Origin: Graphiopsis chlorocephala
Lineage: Eukaryota; Ascomycota; Dothideomycetes; Cladosporiales; Cladosporiaceae
Length of the DNA stretch: 64,000 bases
NCBI GenBank assembly: GCA_022828445.1
Contig: JAIZZJ010000007.1
Location: forward strand, 620,001 to 684,000
Direction of reading: 5' to 3'
Under the pieces are notes generated by a model that ran no database searches, was not told the DNA's origin, and saw only the letters and a list, made by a program, of their open reading frames with translations. The position numbers were made by a program, and so were the translations under genes. Positions 43,176 to 53,728 of the stretch are shown here, one piece after another; position 1 is the first letter of the stretch; every line of letters begins with the position of its first letter.

Positions 43176-44936
43176 TTAGACGCTCTCATTACGCTCCGGC
43201 GAGAATTCGTCACTAACTTTTTTCTCGGGGAGATCTTGATTGCGCTCCATACGGGCGGTCTGGCTGGTGAAGTTCTTGGTCTTCCAGGCTGGAGTTCCGA
43301 TGTGCTTGATGCCGTTCGGGTCCTCGAACATTGCGTTGACCTCTTCGAGGGGCTTGCCGGCAGTCTCGGGGAACATGAAGAAGACGTGGATGGTCATAGC
43401 CACACAGAACACGCCGAAGATGATGTACGTACGCCAGGTGATGTTGACGAAGGCCGGAGGAACGAAGTACCCGAGGGCGAAGTTGAATGCCCAGTTGCCC
43501 GAGGTAGCCAGTGCGACAGCCTTGCCACGAAGGTGGTTGGGGAAAAGCTCGGGCGGGTAGATCCAGGAGACCGGTCCCCAGGTAGGAGCAAAGCTCGCAA
43601 CGAACAGGTATGAACAAGCGATGACTGCCTTGGAAGCGGCACCACTCACTTCCGTAGATGCCTCTTTGATCCCACCAACGCCATCCGGACGAGGTGTGCC
43701 GTAGACCGCGAGGATACCAGCGTTGGCGAAGAGCCAGGTCATCATCAGAGTTGAGCCGAGGAGGAGAGTTGGACGGCGGCCGACACGGTCGACCCAGATG
43801 AGAGCAGGAACAGTCATGACGACGTTGATCACGTACTGAATGGAGGACGAGACGAGCAGGTTATTGCCAGTCAAGCCCGCCATGGCGAACACATAGGTGA
43901 TGTAGTACTGTAAGGAACGTTAGAGGCTGCATTATATGAACTTCGCAAGTCACTTACCATCATGACGTTCATGCCAGTGAGTTGAGACCAGATCTGAGTG
44001 AAGAGACCGATGTGGGTGCGGTTGATGTAGCGCGGTGAGAAGAGCTCGACGTAGCTGACCGCCTTGGATCGGCGCTCAATCTCGAGCCACTGCTTGATCT
44101 CCTGGTACTCTCTCGCAACCCATGGGCTGTTCGGGTCGCCTTTGCCGTGGGTGAGGACGAGGACTTGCTCACATTCCTCCCAGCGATCCTTGGTCGCAAG
44201 CCAACGAGGAGACTCGGGTAGAATGATCATGCCGAAGAAGAGAATGATAGCCGGAATCATCTGGAGGGCCCACGGGACACGGAAGGATGCAGTACTGCCC
44301 TTAATGAAGGAACATCCGTAGGAGATGTAGACTGCATATAGAATTGTTAGCGAAATTCTCTAAAGACGTCGTCGTGGTTGATATTGCGCTGCAAACTTAC
44401 ACATGATCATGATGCCCCAAGTGATCGCCCACTGCTGCATGCCGACCAGGCGGCCGCGCTTGGATGGTGGCGCGATTTCAGAGATGTAGACAGGAACCTG
44501 TGCTGAACAGATACCGACGCAGAAGCCGTTGATGATGCGACCGACGATGAGCATGGCGATGTTTTGCGAGGCAGCTGTAATGGTGGAGCCGATCACCCAG
44601 ATCACAGCACCAATCATTATGGCCTTTTTGCGACCGAAGAAGTCTGAGATGTAACCAGAGCAGAGGGAGGCGAGCCAGGAACCACCAGCCATGGACGCAG
44701 TGATACCGCCCTGGACATCAGAACGAGGACCCTTGCATGGCACATCTCCCTGGTTGAAGTAGCAGAGATAGTTGGGTGTGGCAATGCTGTGGCGTTGTCA
44801 GTGATGAAGCGAAAAGGACAGCCATTGCAGGCGCGACTCACATGGCGCTCATAGAGCTGATGTCGAAACCAAACAGTCCACCGCCAATGACGGCGATGGC
44901 TGCGATGAGGTAAATGTTGCCGAACTGCTTCACCAT
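43176..44936 (-). CDS. MFS sugar transporter (hexose/monosaccharide type)
   Basis: Four exons from ATG 44936 (MVKQFGNIYLIAAIAVIG). Introns join SSMSA to IIATPNYLCYFNQ, WGIMIM to FYISYGCSFIKG, and TGMNVMM to YYITYVFAMAG; the protein has about 545 residues. Sugar-porter signatures: DFFGRKKAIMIGA, PESPRWLATKDRWEE, QIWSQLTGMNVMM, VDRVGRRPTLLLGS, WGPVSWIYPPELFP and PETAGKPLEEV. The beginning FGFDISSMSA, then PNYLCYFNQ, is typical of fungal high-affinity glucose or monosaccharide carriers (Mst/Ght type). It has twelve predicted helices and a plasma-membrane location. The C-terminal tail is hydrophilic (PEKKVSDEFSPERNESV). It lies just right of the A+T-rich island yet its frame is intact. Confidence 0.9.
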
Positions 44937-46656
44937 GTTGGGCAGTCTGGCGTGTTGTCGCGCTACGTATTGCTGATCTGTTGATGTGTTGAGGTGATGT
45001 TGTGGTTGTGAAGTCGAGGGAAAGAAGGCGGTCAGTGAGGAATGACCTGAAGGTCGCGGATGAAGGTGTGTGTGACAAGGATGGAGGGAGTGTGGGTGGG
45101 TGGTTCGGTGGTGGAAGTCGGTTGGTAGAAGCTTTTAAGGAAGTCTTGCTCGCGGATTGGTGCAGTCAGACCACGCCGCCCGATGTCACGCGACGCCCAA
45201 TACCGAAGCTCGTGACTCGATCGATCCGTCAGTGAAAGCACAAGTACTTCGAACTCATGCTGTACCTATGCGGTGGTTGCCCTAGCTACCCCGACGTCGC
45301 CAGCCAATCGAAGCAGTGAAACATGCAGGAATGCAGGGCTGCCAGCAACACCACCACCAATGAGACTTCCTTTTCGACGCGAAGCGTCATCGTACAGCAC
45401 ATTTGCTACCCTCACTCTCACCACAACTAGGCCATCCTTCTTCGCTTCACTAGCAACGTCACTGTTCGCATAGCACTCCGCGGCTCACGCTCAAGTCACT
45501 CAGAGGCTGAGGTCGCGCGGCTTGCGCCCATGTATTCTCGGTTCAGCAAAGCTTGTATGACAACGGAGCTGTACAGTGACTGTAGAGATTGTCCAAGTAC
45601 GTTGGAGCCGCGATCAACACCACCGGGTCATACGCACCCGAGCAACAAGTAGCCCCGGGCAATCCTGGTCTGGCGCAATCCATGAATACCATGCAACCTT
45701 CTCCGCTCGGTACGCCTGCTCAGCTTGTTCAGTTACTGCAGTACACGGACCAGTCATTGGTTGTAAAATGATCAGACGTGGACGATTCCTTCAGTCGTTC
45801 CAACATTGCAGTGCAACATTAAAGATCAAGCCTCTTCCGCGTCCCGCAACGTCTAGTGACTATGCTTATGCACGGAGCCAAAGGATCAACGATGCAACCC
45901 TGTCTGTAGCATGTGGCCTTTTGCGGGAAGATCGTCGGTAACAGCACGTGTTGGAGGGTTGTCCCTTTGCCTGCGCACACTTTTCTTAAAGCGTCGGATG
46001 CCCGGAAGGAGAGATAATTGCCCACCCGTCTGATGCTCTTATGCTATGCCATAGTTTCATCGCCAAGGCGCCTTTGGCCGACCATGTGCATGCTTGCGGC
46101 GCCGTAAGACTTGGAGGTGCAGGGATCGGGGACTAGAAACCCAAAGCTGCCGCGACCCGAAGGATTCGAGGAAGCTGGAGCATCCTTGTCGAACGCGCCG
46201 GGTGCCCACATTCCATGGTCTGCTACTCAGAGACGGGGTTTAGAGATGGCTGTTAGGCTGCCTGCCACTGTAACGCACACTTGCGCAAACCAACATGTGG
46301 CTTTCTGCTCGCTCCCAAAATTGAGTTTACACTTATCTCAGCTTCCATGCGGAGAAGCTTTTCGGTGCGTCGCTGCCTACGACTTGTGGATTGGGCCAAC
46401 CAAAGTGCTGGCTAGAAGCACTAAAGATCGAGAGGTGTTGGGCATGCGACCACACCAAAGGGCACTTACAATTGTAACACACGCAATCGCTCCGGTTGGG
46501 GAGTACCGTGAGCGCGGTTTTTACTTCTGGCATGTAGAAGGTGTATAGATAGATCAGCTTGAAGTGGGTACCGATGAAACGTACCATTGCAAATACCTCG
46601 AGCGGCGATAACAGCTGGAGAGGTCGTTCGCATCAGCACATTCTGAGCAGTGTTCC
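44937..46656. other. long intergenic region upstream of the sugar transporter
   Basis: About 1.7 kb with no convincing gene. Frames of 60-145 codons (for example 46111-46548 plus) have no recognisable domain and overlap frames on the other strand. The first part (44937-45250) is purine/pyrimidine-biased leader-like DNA and probably the sugar transporter promoter. Confidence 0.45.
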
Positions 46657-47326
46657 TCAACTCCACCTCGAGTCCCTATTGACACGCTCTGCCTCTTCTC
46701 CCATCCTCTTCATCCATCTCTCTACCAGCTCTTTATTCTCCTTTTCCAGCTTCTCACTCCTCTGCTCCGCCAGATTGAATTGTAACTCCAACGCAACCAT
46801 CTCGTCCTGCGCCTGCTCCACCAACTTGCTCTTACCTCTCAGCTCTTCATCTCGATCTTGTAGTTTTCGCTCGGTTTCAAGCACCTGCTTAGTGAGGGCG
46901 GTCACTTGGTTTTGCGAAGAGCGCTGCTGTATCGACACAGCGGAGAGCTGAGCGGTGAGGTCTGCCAACTGAGCTTGTAGCGTCGATCGCGCTTTTTGCG
47001 TGGTAGCTAGGTCGGCGCGGAGAGTTGCAAGGAGTTCCGAGGGGTTGGTTTCGCGTTCTTGACCCTTGGTGGGGGCGCTGCTACGCTCATGGGAGGGAAG
47101 AGTTTGGAATTGCGCATCGGGGCGAACTGAAGTGGTAGCTGGCGGTGGCTGTCTCAAGAGTTGTGCAGTACGATCTGCAAGAGCAGTATCTACACGAATC
47201 ATCAGCACATTGGCACTATCGCCGGTGGTTGTATAGCATACACGCATCAATGTACGGCCTGTGTGCCTGTTCTCTCGCATCTCGCGCCTCAAGCGCAGCG
47301 GCGTATTGTTGTACCCAATCGGCCAT
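46657..47326 (-). CDS. atg16: autophagy protein Atg16
   Basis: Two exons from ATG 47326 (MADWVQQYAAALEARDARE). A short intron joins HRPYIDA to YTALADRTAQLLRQ, and the protein ends EEAERVNRDSRWS, about 195 residues. The N-terminal ALEARDAREQAH and YIDAYTALADRTA segment is the Atg5-binding helix region of fungal Atg16. The C-terminal half is a continuous coiled coil (LATLRADLATTQKARSTLQ, EELRGKSKLVEQAQDEMVA) used for dimerisation. The terminal ELVERWMKRMGEEAERVN is a conserved Atg16 signature. Like yeast Atg16, it lacks the WD repeats of animal ATG16L1. Role: scaffold of the Atg12-Atg5-Atg16 complex that promotes Atg8 lipidation at the phagophore. A naive open frame starts inside the intron and gives a wrong N-terminus. 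It is head-to-head with the GH76 gene. Confidence 0.9.
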
Positions 47327-47673
47327 TTTGCAGGAGGGCCGTATCAATACCGTTCACCCTAGTTCAAAAACAAAACCTTGCAGCATAATGCTTGTTTCGG
47401 TTGCGAAGTGTGTATGCAGTGAGAGAGAGTTGTTCAGCCAGACCTCGACATGTGATTGCACATGCAAGGGTCCAGGAAGAGTGACGTCTGTTTGCTCTTG
47501 CCAATACCACCGTCACGAATACCCTCCACCGCGTGTGCCGTGCATGCGGGCACAAAGTGGTTCTGTAGCAAATGATAAGGCAATCACAAAACTGGACACT
47601 CCCGATAAGTATCTGCTCTCATATCACACACCTAGGATCTTCTCTAAGAACACAAACACACTCCTCAACAGCA
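47327..47673. promoter_or_regulatory. shared divergent promoter, ATG16 / GH76
   Basis: 347 bp between the two ATGs. It contains no coding motif and no operator I recognise. An upstream in-frame ATG for the GH76 gene lies at 47572. Confidence 0.4.
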
Positions 47674-48951
47674 ATGGCAGAGTTTCAGCAAGCCTTCGAG
47701 GCTTCCATGAACGGCAATCACCAGCCTCCACTATGGGAACATCTCGACAGCTCGATACCGCCCGACATGCCGCAGACCACTCAGCGTGCCATCGACATGT
47801 ACATGCTGTCTGTGAAGCCCAGCGGGGAGATGGGCGGCATAGGTTGGTGGCAAACCGCAAACGGGTATACGGCCATGGCTCTGCACGACCTGTGGTCCCA
47901 CCGAAGTATGCACAACTACGACAGGCTGGCGCAAGCAGTCAGAGGCTGCGAGGCCATACGACCAGGGCTGATCAACGAGTTCAATGACGACACATTGTGG
48001 TGGGGAATGTTGTGTCTTGATCTCTACGCACTTGGTGGGGATGCATGGTTCTTGGAGAAAGCACAGGGCATGTGGCATTACATGCGTCAGAGGGGATGTG
48101 TGATCAAAAGAGGCCAGCATCAGTTCCGGGAGTGGGACATGGAGGGCGGTCTGTTCTGGACTACAAGGGAAGATGATTTCCAGGTGAACAGTATCACGAC
48201 AGGTCTTTTCGTGGAGCTGGCAGCAAGGCTAGCTGTGATCGAGCGACAGCAACATGGGGTTGGCGAGGGTGGCGGAGATGGCAAACAAAAGCATCACAGA
48301 CTCGGCAAATTCATGGACGCAGTCGGAATCAGCCATGGCAGCAAAGGTGGCAGTTACCAGGAATACATCGAGTCCGCCAAATGCTCTCTGGCTTGGATCC
48401 TTAGGGTGATGTACAAGCCAAAGGAAGGCGTGGTGACGGACAACATTCTGCTCAAGAAGTGTGAGAAGAGAGACTGGACATTCTCCTACCTCACAGGAAC
48501 GGCCATCGCTGCATGCGTAGGCCTCTACGAAGCCACTGGTGAGATGGAATACCTCAAGCTCGCGATCCACATGGCCCACAAAGGCTTGAAGAACTTGGGT
48601 TGGGTGGAGAAGGACGGTGTTCTTCTGGAGAAAGGGCAATGGTGCAAGGGCCAGAACGATCCCATGCAGGGTAACGACTGCATTGGATTCAAGAGTGTAT
48701 TCATGCGGCACATGGGTACTCTTTACGAAGCGATTGTTCGGCTCGACCCACCCGACGAGGCGGCCCATCGCGAAGCTCGTTGGATCAAGACATTCGTGAA
48801 CATCAACTACCGCACGCTCCAAGAAAAGAATACCAATGGCAACGGGCAGTACGGTCCGTGGTGGAATGGACCGTTCGAGTGTCCGACGAGTCAGAGCCAA
48901 ATGGCGATGCTTGATGTAATGGCTGCGGTCAGATTGGTCAACCGGCCTTGA
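47674..48951 (+). CDS. glycoside hydrolase family 76 protein (alpha-1,6-mannanase-like)
   Basis: An intronless frame of 425 residues from ATG 47674 (MAEFQQAFEASMNGN). An in-frame ATG at 47572 would add 34 residues that look like untranslated leader. GH76 hallmarks: GGIGWWQTANGYTAMALHD, the catalytic Asp pair in NEFNDDTLWWGM, WDMEGGLFWTT, TFSYLTGTAIAACVGLYEA, and NDCIGFKSVFMRHM, with a late GPWWNGPFE segment. The family acts on alpha-1,6-mannan; fungal Dfg5/Dcw1 members process GPI-mannoproteins at the wall. This one has no evident signal peptide or GPI tail with either start, so it is probably not a Dfg5/Dcw1 orthologue and may act inside the cell or leave by another route. The (alpha/alpha)6 fold is expected. 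Confidence 0.82.
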   Translation: MAEFQQAFEASMNGNHQPPLWEHLDSSIPPDMPQTTQRAIDMYMLSVKPSGEMGGIGWWQTANGYTAMALHDLWSHRSMHNYDRLAQAVRGCEAIRPGLINEFNDDTLWWGMLCLDLYALGGDAWFLEKAQGMWHYMRQRGCVIKRGQHQFREWDMEGGLFWTTREDDFQVNSITTGLFVELAARLAVIERQQHGVGEGGGDGKQKHHRLGKFMDAVGISHGSKGGSYQEYIESAKCSLAWILRVMYKPKEGVVTDNILLKKCEKRDWTFSYLTGTAIAACVGLYEATGEMEYLKLAIHMAHKGLKNLGWVEKDGVLLEKGQWCKGQNDPMQGNDCIGFKSVFMRHMGTLYEAIVRLDPPDEAAHREARWIKTFVNINYRTLQEKNTNGNGQYGPWWNGPFECPTSQSQMAMLDVMAAVRLVNRP

Positions 48952-49635
48952 GCTTACAGGCGCACGTGAGCCCACGAAGATAGCGTGGATTGTCAAATTC
49001 ATGTGCAACCCCTATGACCACACTCTCCGCGCCATTGAATTCAAATTCTTATCTAGGTTGTAATATCGGTATTACGCGCTGATGGCAGAACCGAATATCT
49101 AGGTATATAGGACGAACGACCTTCCACATCTCACTTAAATAGCCTGCCGATAATTTTGGGAGCTTGCTCTTGGTCAACCATGGGTACTCAAAACAGCATT
49201 ACAATGTCTTTGTCGCTCCAACAGGATTGAAGTGCCATGTTGACTACTAGCCACCTCAATGAGATATGGCCTCTAACAATACCAAACTCCAAAACACTGG
49301 TGAAGTTCCTCAGCCAATTGAACGCTTGAATTTACTACTGTCAACGAGCAGCTCTCATTAGGTCACCACCACAATAGTACAGCCGTTTTCTGCTGACGCT
49401 ATCTCTTTTATCGTGTCGTTGAGTTTCTCATGGTAATCCACCGTACTGACGCTTGCCATTACTCTCATCCACATTTTCGCTCGCACACTTATCGCAGCAT
49501 CAGACTACCAGCGCAGCTACCATCGACACCTTGCAGTAACTTTATTGACATCACATCCACTGGGCCTTAGAAATCCTTCGAGCAAGCAACCGAGGATCCG
49601 CTGGCAATATCCTCAACCAACTCAACACCATCATC
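48952..49635. other. intergenic, no gene recognised
   Basis: About 680 bp between two plus-strand genes. It holds no frame with a motif. It is presumably the GH76 3' UTR and the promoter of the next gene. Confidence 0.45.
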
Positions 49636-50472
49636 ATGGATGATTCGCCGCTGAAACGACTTCCACTCGAGCTCAGACTCGACATCTACGAGAAGGCCCT
49701 CTACGACGATGCGGGTGTCAAGGTCATACTCAACAAGCCAATCGACGACAGGAAACGCCTCCCCATGCACAAATATACCTCTAGACCTCACCCTCTCGCA
49801 ATCCAGGCCACGTGCAAAGAAATCGCAAAAGAGACCGCCGGCATCGTGTTCAAGATCAACGACATCTGGAGCTTTGTACACGCGGACGACGACAGCACCG
49901 CCTGGGGTAAGCGTGTGCGACAATGGTGTCAAATTGCTGGCGAAGATTGTCTGCAGCGTGCAGAGCATGTGCAATTCGACATCCGTGAGTGGGACTCGCG
50001 TTCAAGATGGTGTCCGCGCGGAGACCTTACGAAAGTCCTTCATGCACAGATCGGATCTATGTATCAGAGCCTGCCCAGGCAGCTAAGGCAATGCGAGCAA
50101 ACCTTCAAGCTTCGGATCAAATGGAGCAGCGGCGTGAAGCTAGCTGACGGTAGCAGAGACCGCCTGAGAAAGATCACGCTCGTTCTGCCGCTGTGGACGG
50201 ACGGCGTAAATATCCAAGGGTGCGTATTCGACGCCGCATGCCAGGCTAAAGAGGGCCTCTACGGATATGACTATACCTGGCATGCGGGATCTAGGGATGG
50301 CAAATTGCCGACATTTGTCGACCCGCCACAGTACAATAAGCAGCTTGCGCGAAGAATCGGCCCCGAGAGAAGTACGCTTCTTGGGCTGGTCAGTGAGATT
50401 GCGATAAGTACTGCCATCGCCTTCAAGACGTGCGTGCGTGAGCGGCTTGAGGAGCATGCTATCGGTGTTTAG
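49636..50472 (+). CDS. hypothetical protein with F-box-like N-terminus
   Basis: An intronless frame of 278 residues. MDDSPLKRLPLELRLDIYEKAL is the short 2EXR/F-box-like opening found on many Dothideomycete hypothetical proteins, followed by PHPLAIQATCKEIAKETAG, a typical second half of that motif. The rest has no known domain (VQFDIREWDSRSRWCPRGD, KITLVLPLWTDGVNIQG). No signal peptide or membrane segment is present. A protein-binding role similar to F-box adaptors is possible but unproven. The opposite-strand frame at 49567-49974 is a shadow. Confidence 0.72.
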   Translation: MDDSPLKRLPLELRLDIYEKALYDDAGVKVILNKPIDDRKRLPMHKYTSRPHPLAIQATCKEIAKETAGIVFKINDIWSFVHADDDSTAWGKRVRQWCQIAGEDCLQRAEHVQFDIREWDSRSRWCPRGDLTKVLHAQIGSMYQSLPRQLRQCEQTFKLRIKWSSGVKLADGSRDRLRKITLVLPLWTDGVNIQGCVFDAACQAKEGLYGYDYTWHAGSRDGKLPTFVDPPQYNKQLARRIGPERSTLLGLVSEIAISTAIAFKTCVRERLEEHAIGV

Positions 50473-51079
50473 GAGAATGAGAAGATTTAATGTTATGCAG
50501 GACGAGTTGCATGGTGAATGAGAGTGACTTATGGATTGGAGATACCGACAATAGCAGGTCAAAATAAATTGATTGGAAGTGTTCTACATCACGGGTCAGG
50601 CAGACTTGAAGTCTAAACTCATGTTCTGGCCCTCCCGTATGCACATTCAAACAGAGTCTCGCATGCACGCAAATTCAAGGTTCTGTACTGTACAGATGCA
50701 AGCTTCGGGCGGGGTGTCTCGAGGTTGTCAGGCCATGTCACTGTATAGCTTAAGGTTTGCGTTGTCACGAAATAGTGGCGGACAACGCCTCTTGTCTTCA
50801 CGATCGCCAGGGTGCAAGCACAAGGGTCAGGTGGCGGCTGTGGCTGATGTCGTGGCTGGCTCCGCTTCAGATATGACGTGTGATGACCCCGTCGCATCGT
50901 GTTTCCATACACAAACAACAGGTATATGCTTCTCAGGCAGCAGCCACGACTGTGGCTTGTCACCTCTATGTATTGACGGCCATTCGCTCACATAACTACT
51001 ATCACGTACGTCCTGATTACATTCAACAGCCTGTAGGTGTACTCCATACCTTGGATAATCTGCACAAACTCTCCAACCA
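50473..51079. other. intergenic region upstream of SAF1
   Basis: About 600 bp. Frames of 100-140 codons on both strands overlap each other and lack motifs. A CCAAT sequence lies immediately before the SAF1 ATG (about 51076). Confidence 0.4.
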
Positions 51080-53296
51080 ATGGCCGACAATCCACCTCTT
51101 CTCGACCTACCAGTCGAGATCCTCCTCCTCATCTTTCCCTACCTCGATGCGAACTCGTTCCTCTCTCTCACCTCGTCCTGCAAATCTCTCCACCAGCCCG
51201 AGTTCCTCCACGAAGCCACCTTCTGGTCGACCATTGTGCGATCCACTTTCCGAGTACCGAACCAGCCTGTCGTCCAAAACGATGGTGAAAGATGGCAAAA
51301 GCTCTACAAGCGCATGCTCATGCAGAGCCGCGTAATGACCTGGGGCGACAACCAGAAAGCATGTCTGGGCCACAGCTACAATAGTCCTGCCGTCGGCTTC
51401 AGAATCAGAGGCGGTCCCCACCCAGGCCATGCGCGGGCGATCCGCCAGAAACACATCAGTTGGCCACGCAGCATGGAAAACACCGAGAGCCTCGGTGTTG
51501 TATCAGATCTACAATGTGGCGGCTGGAGCACAAGCCTACTCACAAGTAAAGGTGCTATTTACACCGTCGGCGTCATGGACGGCTTACAATTCAATCAGCC
51601 TCGTGCGCCGGGCATGCAACAAGCAAAGATCGACCCGACACCTCTACGTTTCCCGCCCGGATTTGCGCAGCCTTGGGAAAGATATGATCCGGCGACGGCA
51701 GTCAAGCAATTCTGCAGCGGCAGGGGACATGTGCTAGGACTCAGTGACAGTGGACGAATCTGGACCTGGCAAAACATTGACGATGCAGCCTTGCATGTAA
51801 AGTTCGTCCACCACGATACCGTCGAAGGCGACCGTGAGCGCGGACGTGGCGTGGTTCACAAGGTTGTTGCAGGCTGGAATAAGAGTGCTGCTTTGATTGA
51901 AGGCAGCGGCATTGTGCTCTGGGAGCCTTTGAAGCGTGAGAACGAAACTGCAATCGAAGACGCGGCGCTGGTTTTGGAAAGTGCAGTGGTGCCCAAGTCA
52001 GGTTACCGAGCTATGAAGTCTGGCAGGAATCAGTCTGGCGAAGAAGAGCACCTTGCAGATACCATTGGCGAAGTCTTGAACTTCATCGTTCTCGAGCACG
52101 TGGTCCTGTTCAATACCACGCTGGGCAAAGTGTTTGTCTCGAAGATCCACTGGGATGGAGATGAACAACGCATGGACGAACCCATCGAACTAAACCTGGC
52201 AGGAGCTTCCGACTTGGACGAGGCCTTTGCAACAGACTTACAGGGCTCTTTCCGCAACTTTGCAGTGTTCACAAGATCTGGCGCCGTACTGACATGCCAC
52301 CAAGACCGTCTCAACGGCATCCTGGAAGGATTCACACAGCACGAGTCTGGGACTCTTTTCACTCGCATCCCAGCGCTGCAGAACAAAAATGTTATCAGCG
52401 TCGCATTCGGCGACTACCACTTCCACGCCCTTCACTCTCCTGGGTATATTACTAGCTATGGCAACGAGCCTCAAGCCTGTGGAGCACTAGGTCTTGGAGG
52501 TCATGGTGACCCGGAAGGCAGATTGCGTGGCATCAGATACTCAGGCATGGGCGGGGATGGCCGTCTAGTACCACACGCCTACACCGAAGGCCGCCGAATC
52601 TGGTTCGAAGAAGAGAAACGCCAGTGGGTTAAATTTCTCACCTCTGGTGGCGCAGACCCCGAGGAAGCTGCAGAACGCGTGCGCATGGCTATAGGAAGTC
52701 CCGACCTTGCTGGCCAAGGCGAGATCAGCGAATGGGTCGAACAACAAGGCCGGGACTGGGAGGAAAAGTACGGACTACAAGATCAAGACGAGGATGGCTT
52801 AGGCGCCTACTTCGCCCTCTCAGTTACCGCAGCCGGCTGGCATTCCGGAGCTCTGGTGCTCGTGAACGAAGAGCTTGCGCAGAAGATCTCAACAGCATGT
52901 GAGATCCCCGATCCGAAAGCAGAGACACCCGCACCTGCGCCTGTCAACGAAGACGAAGAAACAAACAATGTGAGCACGCCTTCTTCTTCTTCTTCCCTCA
53001 CATCCACCATTCTAGACTACGGCCGCTGGTTCCTTGGCGTGGGACCCTACAGCGCATCTTCACCGTCGTCTAACACTCTGCAGTCAACCTCTACTCAGCC
53101 GGCCGGCGTGGAATCGCGACGCATACCCGGACCTGCAGATTATGGCGCATCACCAGGGGAAGGGAAACTGTATACATGGGCGGGCGATCACTTCCCCCGT
53201 CTGAAACTGCGTGATGGGAGAGAGATGCCTGGGACTGTGGAATTTGATGAGTGGAGGTATGGGCGGCCGGAATGGGATTTGGATTTCACTTTGTGA
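51080..53296 (+). CDS. saf1: SCF-associated F-box/RCC1-repeat protein, SAF1-like
   Basis: An intronless 738-residue frame. Residues about 5-50 form an F-box (LLDLPVEILLLIFPYLDAN, FLSLTSSCKSLHQPE). From about residue 85 RCC1-type repeats follow (VMTWGDNQKACLGHSYNS, IYTVGVMDGLQFNQP, IWTWQNIDDAALHVK, YITSYGNEPQACGALGLGG, and LYTWAGDHFPRLKLRDGRE near the end), giving a beta-propeller. A Ser-rich low-complexity insert (STPSSSSSLTSTI, coded by TCT repeats near 52981) sits before the last blade. Yeast Saf1 has the same layout and recruits adenine deaminase Aah1 to the SCF ubiquitin ligase at entry into quiescence. The substrate here is inferred only by homology. Confidence 0.87.
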   Translation: MADNPPLLDLPVEILLLIFPYLDANSFLSLTSSCKSLHQPEFLHEATFWSTIVRSTFRVPNQPVVQNDGERWQKLYKRMLMQSRVMTWGDNQKACLGHSYNSPAVGFRIRGGPHPGHARAIRQKHISWPRSMENTESLGVVSDLQCGGWSTSLLTSKGAIYTVGVMDGLQFNQPRAPGMQQAKIDPTPLRFPPGFAQPWERYDPATAVKQFCSGRGHVLGLSDSGRIWTWQNIDDAALHVKFVHHDTVEGDRERGRGVVHKVVAGWNKSAALIEGSGIVLWEPLKRENETAIEDAALVLESAVVPKSGYRAMKSGRNQSGEEEHLADTIGEVLNFIVLEHVVLFNTTLGKVFVSKIHWDGDEQRMDEPIELNLAGASDLDEAFATDLQGSFRNFAVFTRSGAVLTCHQDRLNGILEGFTQHESGTLFTRIPALQNKNVISVAFGDYHFHALHSPGYITSYGNEPQACGALGLGGHGDPEGRLRGIRYSGMGGDGRLVPHAYTEGRRIWFEEEKRQWVKFLTSGGADPEEAAERVRMAIGSPDLAGQGEISEWVEQQGRDWEEKYGLQDQDEDGLGAYFALSVTAAGWHSGALVLVNEELAQKISTACEIPDPKAETPAPAPVNEDEETNNVSTPSSSSSLTSTILDYGRWFLGVGPYSASSPSSNTLQSTSTQPAGVESRRIPGPADYGASPGEGKLYTWAGDHFPRLKLRDGREMPGTVEFDEWRYGRPEWDLDFTL

Positions 53297-53728
53297 GAGA
53301 TTCTGTAGCGTGAAGGGCATTACTCGAGGCCCTTTTATCGGGAAGCAAGTGTATTGAACCATGGGATTGTCATCACCACGAGCTGCGCGCCCTCCACCAA
53401 TACACAACCGGCAAATCTCATAGTCATGCAGGTGCGGACAAAAACGTACGCTTGACAAAGTAATGAGATAGTATGCTTGACAATGTTGAGGCGGGAGGAG
53501 GTCGAAGAAACATTACAATTCATGCATCATAAAGTGTTAGTAGGTGTATTTGAAAGGGTAAGTGTAGCTGCCGAACAAAACGCCTTCTGCCAAACCCAAG
53601 GGGAATCAGTTTCCTTTCGATCTTTCGCCAAGTGGGATAAACGCAATATTCCGATGCCTCCGTGTTTCAACGCCGTGAATCAATCATCAACAGCAAAATG
53701 TACCAACACAATCCACGCAGCATCAAGC
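53297..53728. other. convergent 3' intergenic region
   Basis: About 430 bp between the SAF1 and FZO1 stop codons. It contains no gene with support and is presumably both 3' UTRs. Confidence 0.45.

Noticed and set aside
46111..46548. 145-codon plus-strand frame in the long intergenic region
   Set aside because: No recognisable domain and unremarkable composition; equally long frames occur by chance in GC-balanced DNA.
48229..49008. 259-codon minus-strand frame over the GH76 gene
   Set aside because: Antisense shadow of a well-supported glycoside hydrolase.
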